Positions 42,648 to 49,854 of a DNA stretch of 64,000 nt are shown here, one piece after another. The DNA is from Hymenobacter rubidus. GTDB taxonomy: Bacteria > Bacteroidota > Bacteroidia > Cytophagales > Hymenobacteraceae. The stretch's first letter is position 1. Each line of letters starts with the position of its first letter. The position numbers and the translations under genes are program-made. The DNA is taken from the NCBI RefSeq assembly GCF_016734815.1, contig NZ_JAERQF010000016.1, forward strand, positions 1-64,000, given 5' to 3'. The notes under the pieces are model-generated. The model had not been told where the DNA came from, ran no database searches, and saw nothing but the letters and a program-made list of their open reading frames with translations.

Positions 42648-43637
42648 CTAATTCTTCAGCAGCAGCTGCGATTGCGCAAAGGTGCCCGCCAGGTTGGAAA
42701 CCTTCACGTGGTACAGATAATTGCCGGCGGCCAGGCCCGATACATCCAAATCAATCATCGTTTCGCCGGCCGGCATCATGCCGAGCAGCTGCTTTAGCAC
42801 CTGCCGGCCATCCAGCGCCGTCACCGTGACCTGCACTTCCGAAGGGGTGCGCAGCACCACCGGAATCTTGGTCAGGCCCTCGCAGGGGTTCGGGAAATTC
42901 TGCCGAATCTGGAACTGGTTCAAGGCTTCCGCGTCCTTCGCCGCCAGCGCCGCGGACGACACAAACGCATCCCAGCTCAGCACGTAGCCCGCCGCCACGC
43001 TGCCCGTGATGGTGCTCATCTCCGTGGCCGTGCCGTCCGAAAACACGTTGTCGCTGGCGTTGTAGGTGTAGCCGCTCATGCCCTTGGTGTAGCCGTAGGC
43101 CGTGGCCGAATTCACCGTGACCACGGCGCTGTTGGCGGCCTCCGGGAAGGCAATCTGCGAGATGAGCAGGCTGGTGCCGCTGGCCGTGTAGATGTGCACG
43201 TGGATGTGCGTGGCGCGGCTCTGGTACCACCCGGGGAAAATGGACGTGAAGCTCACCAGCCCGGCGGCGTTGGTGGTCTGGCGGCCCCGCAGGAAGTCCT
43301 GCGTGGTGTAGTTGGTGGGCTGCATGGTGGTGCCGCCGTACTGCGAGTAGTTGCCGTCTTTGTCGCAGTGCCAGATGTCAACCAGCACGCCGCCCACGGC
43401 CGCGCAGTTGCTGAGTACATTTTTCACCGTGATGTTGATGGTGAACGGAATGCCCGTGCGGGTACCGACGATGTTGGTGCGCGCAAAGTTGGCGGGATTA
43501 ATCGTCGGAAACGGGCCTTCGGTTTCGGTGCTGGCCACCGTGCAGGCCTCCACCTCGCTGGCTCCCAGAAAAGCGGGCCCGACTACGGCCATGCCCAGGA
43601 AGCCAACGCTTTTTTTAAGAAAGTCAATTCTGTTCAT
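42648..43637 (-). CDS. Intradiol ring-cleavage dioxygenase-like protein with T9SS sorting domain
   Basis: A 329-residue protein. An N-terminal signal-like stretch (MNRIDFLKKSVGFLGMAVVG) is followed by an intradiol dioxygenase-like fold: TETEGPFPTINPANFARTNI, VLVDIWHCDKDGNYSQYGG and GWYQSRATHIHVHIY, which hold the Tyr, Tyr, His, His iron ligands. The C terminus (FPNPCEGLTKIPVVLRTPSE to GNYLYHVKVSNLAGTF) is a Por-type sorting domain, so the enzyme is exported by type IX secretion. Its substrate may be an aromatic or catechol-like compound outside the cell. The ATG at 43637 is chosen because the frame upstream reads repeat DNA. Confidence 0.85.
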   Translation of the reverse strand: MNRIDFLKKSVGFLGMAVVGPAFLGASEVEACTVASTETEGPFPTINPANFARTNIVGTRTGIPFTINITVKNVLSNCAAVGGVLVDIWHCDKDGNYSQYGGTTMQPTNYTTQDFLRGRQTTNAAGLVSFTSIFPGWYQSRATHIHVHIYTASGTSLLISQIAFPEAANSAVVTVNSATAYGYTKGMSGYTYNASDNVFSDGTATEMSTITGSVAAGYVLSWDAFVSSAALAAKDAEALNQFQIRQNFPNPCEGLTKIPVVLRTPSEVQVTVTALDGRQVLKQLLGMMPAGETMIDLDVSGLAAGNYLYHVKVSNLAGTFAQSQLLLKN

Positions 43638-43694
43638 GAGAGGAGCTGTTTGAGCATGCGTTGAAGGAAAAAGTTGATAGAAAACCTGTTTAGC

Positions 43695-43790
43695 CGTTCC
43701 TGCTGAGCGCAGCCGAAGCATCTCCGCTTCGTTGCAACCGGCTATGATTACTGCTGCAGTAGAGATGCTTCGACTCCGCTCAGCATGACG
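43695..43790. repeat. Family A palindromic intergenic repeat, copy A12
   Basis: Left arm CCGTTCCTGCTGAGCGCAGC and right arm ending CTCAGCATGACG, with a loop carrying CGCTTCGTTGCAACCGG. It lies upstream of the dioxygenase gene. Confidence 0.85.
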
Positions 43791-43835
43791 TTCTATTAGA
43801 GCCGCTTCGGAGTGGGTGTACATGCTACACGCTGC

Positions 43836-43919
43836 AGGGGCGGGACCTGTCCCCGCCCGTCGTGGAACGGAATCGGTGAAACGGCGCAACTAGCCGGGCG
43901 GGGGCAGGCCCCGCCCCTA
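43836..43919. repeat. Family B GC-rich inverted repeat, copy B4
   Basis: AGGGGCGGGACCTGTCCCCG (43836 on) pairs with the complement ending GGCAGGCCCCGCCCCT. Its right end overlaps the stop codon region of the pirin-like gene (43917-44591). Confidence 0.88.
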
Positions 43920-44591
43920 CAACGCCAAATCCCGGCTGAATTCCAGGTAAAACAGGATGGCCGTTTCGGAGAGGGCTTCAAAGTCTATCGCGGGCGTTTC
44001 CCAGAGCAGCAGCGCGTCGCGGTGTTCCACCAGCCGGTCCTCAATTTCGAACGAGCCGTTGATGACGTAGCACAGCGAGAGGCCCGTCGGGCCGATGGCC
44101 GGGATGGTGCCTTTCACCCGGCTGTCGTACAGGCCCACCCGCGCGGGCAGGGCGCCGCTTTCGGGCGCTACCAGCATGTTCTTTGTGGTGAGCGGCAGCT
44201 GATATTCCTGCACGGCTGCACTGGCGGCGGCCGGAACGGGCGCCTGAATCAGCAGCACGTTCACCGTTTCCTTCCCGAAGGGATTGGCGAGCGTGAAGGC
44301 ACGGGCATCCACTGCCGGGATGGCGTAGAGGCAGCCCGGTACCAAGGGGCGGTCCGTCTCCTGGGCCGTGGTGAGCAGGGCCCCGCCCACAATGGGCAGC
44401 ACCAGCAGCTGGCCACCGGGGCCCGCCGTGCCTGCCTGCACAGTAGCACCGGGCAGTATAAAAATATCGTCGAGCCGGACCTGCTGCTCAAACGTGGTCC
44501 GCCATAGTTGGCTGCCTTCCGCCTTGATAACAGCGCGGCGGTCGGCCTTCAAAAACCGGGAGTTGTAGACGGCAGGGGCAGGAACGTTCAT
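43917..44591 (-). CDS. Pirin/YhaK-like bicupin protein
   Basis: A 224-residue protein resembling the pirin-like YhaK group: RRAVIKAEGSQLWRTTFEQQ, then the bicupin strand pattern (GGQLLVLPIVGGALLT; later GTIPAIGPTGLSLCYVINGS and FEALSETAILFYLEF). The metal-binding histidines of true quercetin-dioxygenase pirins are not obvious, so an enzyme function is doubtful. Cytoplasmic; no signal peptide. It is the only gene between the T9SS dioxygenase and the DUF3500 operon. Confidence 0.7.
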   Translation of the reverse strand: MNVPAPAVYNSRFLKADRRAVIKAEGSQLWRTTFEQQVRLDDIFILPGATVQAGTAGPGGQLLVLPIVGGALLTTAQETDRPLVPGCLYAIPAVDARAFTLANPFGKETVNVLLIQAPVPAAASAAVQEYQLPLTTKNMLVAPESGALPARVGLYDSRVKGTIPAIGPTGLSLCYVINGSFEIEDRLVEHRDALLLWETPAIDFEALSETAILFYLEFSRDLAL

Positions 44592-44772
44592 CGGAATAAT
44601 ACTCGTCAGAGAAACAGAAAAACCAGCGGCAGAAGCGAGGGCCAGCCGGCAGTGCCGGTACTATGTCAAAGATGCGCAAGCCGTTGGCTGAGGGCGGCCC
44701 ACAATCGACGGTTGACTTTTTCCACTCGCCCAGTTCCTTCCGCAACGGCCCCTCAGAGCCGGCAGCAACCCC

Positions 44773-44810
44773 AAAAACGGCCCGTCTGAAGATTCCAGAC
44801 GGGCCGTTTC
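44773..44810. terminator. Terminator of the HupE-DUF3500 operon
   Basis: AAACGGCCCGTCTG pairs perfectly with CAGACGGGCCGTTT, 23 bp downstream of the DUF3500 gene, with a T-run facing the minus-strand transcript. Confidence 0.88.
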
Positions 44811-44832
44811 GGTATCCGAAAACAAGCTTTCG

Positions 44833-46227
44833 TTATTCCACCGTCACGCGCTGCGTGGCGGGCGCCGCGCCATCGGCCTGCACGCTGAGCAGGTACATGC
44901 CGGCGGCCATGTTGGCGATGGGTACTTCCACGCCAGCTCCCCGGAACGTATCGGTGAGGACGGCCTGGCCCAGCGCATTGCGCAGGGTGTAGGTGCCGGC
45001 CGTGGCCGGATTGGCGAGCTGTACTTGCAGCGCCTGGCCGGCTGAAATTGGGTTTGGATACACCGAAAAACGTTCGGCGGCCGTGGCCGATTTTGTGCCC
45101 GTTACCGTGGTGTAAAAGTTTCCGCCGTAGTCGCGGGCATGGTCGCGCCAAATGGTGTGGTAGTGAATCTGGCTCTGGTACACAATGCCGCCCTGGCAGA
45201 TAAACTCAATCCAGACGGTGCGGCCGTCGATGCGCACGTAGTCGCCGCTGGTGGTGAGGTTGCCGGTGCCGGAGTAGGCAATGTAGGTAGTGGCCAGCTC
45301 GTTGGTGTAGGTGCTCATGAGGCTGGCAGCAGTAGCGTCGTCGGAATCCTGCACCCAGGGCCGCATGGCCTCCACCACCAACGCCTGCTGAGCTGCCGTG
45401 AGCGTGCTCACCTGCAAGCCCACTTTGGTGGCCGGAAACTGCCCGTTGCCATTGGGCCCCAGCACCACATCGTTGAACGTCTGGCTGAGGCGGGCGGTGG
45501 TTTTTTGGGTGGCGGTGAGGCCGTTGAGCATGGCCAGCATGGCCGATGCTTCGTTGGCTATCGGCGCACACACTGTGCCGGTGGGAAACACGTTGGCATT
45601 GGCCGTGGTGAAGGTGAGAGGCTCCGTGGCTTCAAATTTAGGCGAAGCCCCGGCCACTGCGCCGTTGGTATAAGTGATGTTGGTGGCCAGGTGGTGGCCA
45701 CCAAACTGCAGCATCCAAGTGCCGGTGAGCGAAGGCGTGCCCAGAAAGGCGAGCAGGTAGATGCCACTGCCATAAGCCGAGCCGCCGCCGTTGGCCGTCA
45801 GGTTGTCATCGGCCGCCCGAATCTGCTGCACTTCGTTGTAGCCATCACCGGCCACGGTGCCGGTGGCAGCCTGCACCACGGCCAGCGCCAAGGCTTGCTG
45901 CGCCGCCGTGAGGGTGCTGAGCTGCAAGCCCAGCCGGCTGCCGGCGCTCACGGGCAGGTTCGACCATTTGGTGACGTTGGTTTGGTTGAAGGTCTGAATC
46001 AGCGTGGCCTGCTGCGCCGTGGTAAGCGAGGCCATAAAAGCATTGGCAGCGTTCACCACGTCGCTTACGGTGGCGGTGGTTTTGGTGCCTTTCAGCGCTT
46101 TGGCAGCGGCGGGCATGCGCACGGCCGCCGGGCGGGTGGTGTATTCGGCCGGGGCGAAGAATTCCGCGACTTTCTCGAAGGCCGAGGGAAGGAACAGCAG
46201 GGGCGCCGCGAATAGGAATCTGTTCAT
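44833..46227 (-). CDS. DUF3500-like protein with T9SS sorting domain
   Basis: A 464-residue exported protein. The signal peptide MNRFLFAAPLLFLPSAFEKV is followed by a DUF3500-like body with twice-repeated AAQQALxLAVVQAA and GLQLSTLTAAQQ segments and FGGHHLATNITYTNG. A histidine-rich stretch near residue 375 (VYQSQIHYHTIWRDHARDYG) could bind metal. The C terminus (FSVYPNPISAGQALQVQLAN to MAAGMYLLSVQADGA) is a Por-type T9SS signal. The function of DUF3500 is unknown to me. It lies 132 bp downstream of a HupE-like gene on the same strand, probably in one operon, suggesting metal handling. Confidence 0.85.
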   Translation of the reverse strand: MNRFLFAAPLLFLPSAFEKVAEFFAPAEYTTRPAAVRMPAAAKALKGTKTTATVSDVVNAANAFMASLTTAQQATLIQTFNQTNVTKWSNLPVSAGSRLGLQLSTLTAAQQALALAVVQAATGTVAGDGYNEVQQIRAADDNLTANGGGSAYGSGIYLLAFLGTPSLTGTWMLQFGGHHLATNITYTNGAVAGASPKFEATEPLTFTTANANVFPTGTVCAPIANEASAMLAMLNGLTATQKTTARLSQTFNDVVLGPNGNGQFPATKVGLQVSTLTAAQQALVVEAMRPWVQDSDDATAASLMSTYTNELATTYIAYSGTGNLTTSGDYVRIDGRTVWIEFICQGGIVYQSQIHYHTIWRDHARDYGGNFYTTVTGTKSATAAERFSVYPNPISAGQALQVQLANPATAGTYTLRNALGQAVLTDTFRGAGVEVPIANMAAGMYLLSVQADGAAPATQRVTVE

Positions 46228-46359
46228 GAGATGATTGGTAAAAAATGAAAACGAGGAAGATGGTGAATCGAGTTGTGGGTAAAGGGGATAAGCGAAAATG
46301 CGGGACTGAAACCGCAGTGCCATGCGGCGCTGGGTGGTCGGCCAGAACCGCGGGCCCAC

Positions 46360-47676
46360 CTAGCTGCGCGGCGCCAGCACAATACGCTGTTGCCAGTAGC
46401 TGAAAACGGCCAGTACGGCCAGGCCTGCCAGCAGCCACGGCGCATCCTGGGCCACCCGCGCCACCAGGGCCGCCAGTGGGTTGGCCTGGGACAAAATGCG
46501 CTCCGCAATCCAGGCCACGGCGGCCACGGCAGCGGCCCCGGCCCCGCCCACGCGCACAGCGCCGTAGCGGGGCGTTTGGCTGAGCAAAATCAGCCACGGC
46601 ACCGTGAGGGCAATAACGAACAGCTGCATCAGCTCAACGCCGATATTAAAGCCCAGAATGCTGAGGGCCATGGGCGCGGCGGGCAGGTGCAGCTCGGCCA
46701 GTGTGCTGGCAAACGCCAGCCCGTGCACCAGCCCGAAGCCGGCCGCCACCCTGGCCTCGCGCCCCGGAAACAACGGCCGCAGCGCGTGCGCCGCCGACAC
46801 GAGAATGGACACCGCAATGAGAATTTCGACCGGCTGGCTCGGCAGCCGCAGCCAGCCTAGCGCCCCGGCCAGTAGCGTCAGCGAATGCCCGACGGTGAAG
46901 GCCGTCACCACTTTCAACAGGCGAAGCAAGCTATACCGTACGCCGCCAAACCGGCCCCAGCGCTGCCCTTTGGTGAGTAGCAGCGGCGCTGGCAGCAGCA
47001 ATACCAGCAAAAACAGCAGGTGGTCGGTACCCTCGGCAATGTGGCGCACGCCCAGGCCCATCATGCCCCGAAAGCCGGCCCACCAACTGCCGGCCGCTTG
47101 GTTGACCACCAGCGGCGGGATAAAATTGTCGCGCACGTTGAGGCGAATGACGCCAACTTCAGTGGGCGCGTCGGGTGCTACGCGGCCCGTCTCCCAGTCG
47201 CGCCGCACCGATACCAGCGCCACGTGCGTCACCACTTGGTGCACAATCACGTCGTAGAAAAACGTGAACACGCGGGGCGACTCGCCGGCCGTCGGCGTCA
47301 GCCAGAGGTGGGCCGTGAGTTCCTGGTAAGTGCCGGTCGCCGTCTGCTCGGCCTCGTGCACGCGCAGGTCGCGCACGGCCACGGTCCAGGCGTTGCCGTC
47401 AGGACTCACCGGCCGGATGTGTTGTGCAAGGTAGGCACGCAGCTCGGGGCCGAGGCGGGCCACCAGGGTTTCGGTGTGCAGGGCCACGTCGTGGCCAAAA
47501 GCGGCTTGCAGTTCCGTGAGGGGCAGTTGCAACTCGGCGGCCACGCCAGTGGGATGCAGGTCGAGCAGGACCACCGAGCTGGGCATGGGGTGGGCCTGGG
47601 CAGAGTTGCCCAGCAGCAGCCCCGCCAGCAGCCAGTACAAGCATCGAAATCGGCAGAAAAGGCGCGGCAACAGCAT
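46360..47676 (-). CDS. HupE/UreJ family membrane protein
   Basis: A 438-residue protein. After a signal-like N terminus (WLLAGLLLGNSAQAHPMPSS) comes an extracytoplasmic domain of about 210 residues. Then about seven hydrophobic segments hold the HupE/UreJ marks: MGLGVRHIAEGTDHLLFLLV with conserved His, VVTAFTVGHSLTLL, and AAGFGLVHGLAFASTLAEL with FNIGVELMQL. Family members are thought to move nickel or cobalt, though this long form with an exported N-terminal domain is less well known. It heads an apparent operon with the DUF3500-T9SS gene. Confidence 0.85.
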   Translation of the reverse strand: MLLPRLFCRFRCLYWLLAGLLLGNSAQAHPMPSSVVLLDLHPTGVAAELQLPLTELQAAFGHDVALHTETLVARLGPELRAYLAQHIRPVSPDGNAWTVAVRDLRVHEAEQTATGTYQELTAHLWLTPTAGESPRVFTFFYDVIVHQVVTHVALVSVRRDWETGRVAPDAPTEVGVIRLNVRDNFIPPLVVNQAAGSWWAGFRGMMGLGVRHIAEGTDHLLFLLVLLLPAPLLLTKGQRWGRFGGVRYSLLRLLKVVTAFTVGHSLTLLAGALGWLRLPSQPVEILIAVSILVSAAHALRPLFPGREARVAAGFGLVHGLAFASTLAELHLPAAPMALSILGFNIGVELMQLFVIALTVPWLILLSQTPRYGAVRVGGAGAAAVAAVAWIAERILSQANPLAALVARVAQDAPWLLAGLAVLAVFSYWQQRIVLAPRS

Positions 47677-47830
47677 GGCGGGAGAGGGACAGCAGCGGAA
47701 CGTTTTTCAAATGTCCGCCCGTGCTCTTCAAGGAGAAAGCACATTCGGCTGCTGGCGATTCCGCGCCGACCAATTGCCGGGTGTGGCCGATTAGTGCGCT
47801 TGCCTTTTGCTCCGATATTTCAGCCCAGTG

Positions 47831-47867
47831 CAAAAAAAAGAGGCTGGCCGTTGCAGCGGCCAGCCTC
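47831..47867 (-). terminator. Hairpin terminator for the efflux operon
   Basis: GAGGCTGGCC pairs with GGCCAGCCTC, followed on the minus strand by a run of eight T. It lies 380 bp past the end of the outer-membrane factor gene, the last gene of the RND operon. Confidence 0.75.
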
Positions 47868-48108
47868 GGGGCTTAACACTCACCTTTCTACTACACAGTT
47901 ACTTGAAATCCGGGCAACGCACAGCCAAATCGGCTGGCCGCTGCCTGACAAGGGCGCAGCGCCTTCTGCTCTACAAAGGTGCAGCGCCGGGTGGCATGGC
48001 CCGTACGGCAATCGATGGTTGCCACCTTTCACTCGGCCAATCAGCTCAAATCATGCCGGGTAACGGCGCGATTACAGCGGTTTCGGAGTTGATATACAGG
48101 CGAGGGAA

Positions 48109-48184
48109 GTAGCGCGAACTGTGTAGTTCGCGTCCTCGCGCCAGTAGCTCGTTCTGGGACGCGAACTACACAGTTCGCGCTACG
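48109..48184. repeat. Family D inverted repeat, copy D2 (reverse orientation)
   Basis: The same arms as copy D1 (GTAGCGCGAACTGTGTAG, GTTCGCGTCC) around the loop GCGCCAGTAGCTCGTTCTG, which is the reverse complement of the D1 loop with a few changes. A larger outer pairing (GCGGTTTCGGAGT against ACTGCGAAACCGC) extends to about 48077-48208. Confidence 0.88.
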
Positions 48185-48245
48185 GTACACCCACTGCGAA
48201 ACCGCACTAATCACAGGCTTTGAGATAGCAGAACTCAGATGGCCA

Positions 48246-49805
48246 CTACCGCCAGCCGCCGCCCAGCGCGTGGTACAAATCTGTCACAGCCTGGCGCTGT
48301 TGCAGCTGGTCGTTCACGCCATTGAGCTGCGCCTGCAGCAGGTTTTGCTGGGCCGTGAGCACCTCGGTGTAATTGGCGAAGCCGGCGCGCAGCAGCTCCT
48401 GCGTGTAGTCGACCGACTTACGGAGCGACTCCAGCTGCAGTGCGCGCAGGCGGGCTTTGTCGGTGGCGCTTTGGTAGGAGAACAGGGCGTTGGAAACCTC
48501 CTGGCCGGCCACAAACATGGTTTGCTGGTAGGTGTAGAGGTATTCCTGCTGCAGGGCTTTCGACCGTTGCAGCCGCGCCCGGTTCAGGCCCTGGCTGAAA
48601 ATGGGTTGGGCCAGGCCGCCCACAATGCTGGCAAATACGGCCGTGGGCGAAAACAAATTGGTGAGCGTGGTGCTGGTGAGGCCGCCGTTGGCCGTGATGG
48701 TGAAGCTGGGGTAGAAGTAGGCCCGCGCCGCGTTGGTCAGCTCGAAAGTTGACTTGAAGGCGTACTCGGCCTGCTGCACGTCGGGGCGGTTGCGCAGCAG
48801 CTGGCCGGGCACGCCAGTGAGCAGGGGCGGGGGGGCATCTTGGGCGGCCAGCGTGCCGCGCGCCACCGGGCCGGGTGTGCGGCCTAGCAGCGTGGCCATT
48901 AGGTTTTCGGTTTCGCGGATGTTGCGCTGCAGGTCGGGAATGGTGACTTCGGCGGCGTAGCGCTGGGCTTCGCTCTGCACCACGGCCGCGCCGGTTACCA
49001 CGTCGCCTTCCAGCAGCAGGCGCATGGTTTCCACGTCCTTGATGCGGTTTTGCACCGTGAGGCGGGTAATGTCGAGCTGGGCATCGAGGGCCAGCAGGGC
49101 GTAGTAGTTGTCGGCAATGTCGGCAATGAGATGTGTTTGCACTACGCGGCGGTAGGCCTCGCTTTGGCGCACGGCGGCCACGTAGGAACGTTTGGTGCTA
49201 CGCAGCTTGCCCCACACGTCGGCTTCCCAGCTACTGCTCAGGCCCAGCAGATACTGGTGCGCCACGCCGCCGGTCACCACGGTGCTTTGGTCGGTGGTCG
49301 TGGTGCCCGTGCCGGTTCCGGTGCCCGTCCCGGTTCCGCCGGTGCCGGTCCCGCCGGTTCCCGTGCCACCGGTGCTGGTACCGCCCGTGCCCGTACCCCC
49401 TGTTCCGGTGGTACCGCCGGTAGTAGTGGTGCTGCTACTCCCGGTGCCGGTGCTCACAAAAGCCCCGCCGATACGCGAGAGCGTGGTGGTAGCGCGGCCG
49501 CTGAGGCTAGGCAGGAACGCGGCGCGGCTCTGGGCCAGCAGGGCCTGGTTTTGCTCGATGCGGGCTTGGGCTACCTGCAGGTTGCGGTTGTTGGCGAGGC
49601 CTTCGGCAATGAGCTTCTGCAGCTGCGGGTCGGTGAAGAGCTGCTGCCAGGGGCGGGCGGCCAGCGAGGTAGTGTCGGTGGTAGTCGCGTCGCGGTAGAG
49701 GCCGGTGGTGGCCGTTTCGGGGCGGCGGTAGGGGTGCAGCAGCTGGCAGCCAGCGGCCAGCGCGAGCACCGGGGAAAACAATCGAAGGAATTTGCTGGCA
49801 GTCAT
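48246..49805 (-). CDS. RND efflux outer-membrane factor (TolC/NodT family lipoprotein)
   Basis: A 519-residue outer-membrane channel of the NodT group. The lipobox AAGC (Cys20) follows SPVLALAAG. The two repeated halves of the family are visible: WQQLFTDPQLQKLIAEGLAN with NRNLQVAQARIEQN early, and VVQSEAQRYAAEVTIPDLQR with RPDVQQAEYAF later. A Gly/Thr tandem-repeat insert at residues 119-171 is abnormal. It ends the three-gene operon: adaptor 53348-54538, pump 49855-53181, then this gene 49 bp downstream of the pump. Confidence 0.9.
   Translation of the reverse strand: MTASKFLRLFSPVLALAAGCQLLHPYRRPETATTGLYRDATTTDTTSLAARPWQQLFTDPQLQKLIAEGLANNRNLQVAQARIEQNQALLAQSRAAFLPSLSGRATTTLSRIGGAFVSTGTGSSSTTTTGGTTGTGGTGTGGTSTGGTGTGGTGTGGTGTGTGTGTGTTTTDQSTVVTGGVAHQYLLGLSSSWEADVWGKLRSTKRSYVAAVRQSEAYRRVVQTHLIADIADNYYALLALDAQLDITRLTVQNRIKDVETMRLLLEGDVVTGAAVVQSEAQRYAAEVTIPDLQRNIRETENLMATLLGRTPGPVARGTLAAQDAPPPLLTGVPGQLLRNRPDVQQAEYAFKSTFELTNAARAYFYPSFTITANGGLTSTTLTNLFSPTAVFASIVGGLAQPIFSQGLNRARLQRSKALQQEYLYTYQQTMFVAGQEVSNALFSYQSATDKARLRALQLESLRKSVDYTQELLRAGFANYTEVLTAQQNLLQAQLNGVNDQLQQRQAVTDLYHALGGGWR
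49293..49451 (-). repeat. Gly/Thr tandem repeat inside the efflux outer-membrane factor
   Basis: On the coding strand a GG(C/T)AC(C/G/T)GG-like unit repeats, giving TGTGGTGTGGTGTG-type residues 119-171. The DNA is a degenerate minisatellite likely to change length by slippage. Confidence 0.85.
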
Positions 49806-49854
49806 GGCAATGGAATTAATAGTATACGCAGGTGGCGCGGCCGGGGGTGAGGTG

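Larger units (their letters stand above)
47677..48245. other. Gene-free stretch between HupE-like and efflux genes
   Basis: About 570 bp without a gene that I can support. It holds the efflux-operon terminator at 47831-47867 and family D copy D2 at 48109-48184. A 306-base open frame at 47807-48112 shows no protein character, and I leave it out. Confidence 0.7.

Noticed and set aside
47807..48112. A 101-codon open frame downstream of the HupE-like gene
   Set aside because: It crosses a terminator and ends beside a family D repeat, and the translation lacks any protein character.
49293..49451. Short repeats resembling a CRISPR array
   Set aside because: The repeats are tandem, without spacers of even length, and lie inside an open reading frame; no cas genes are near.
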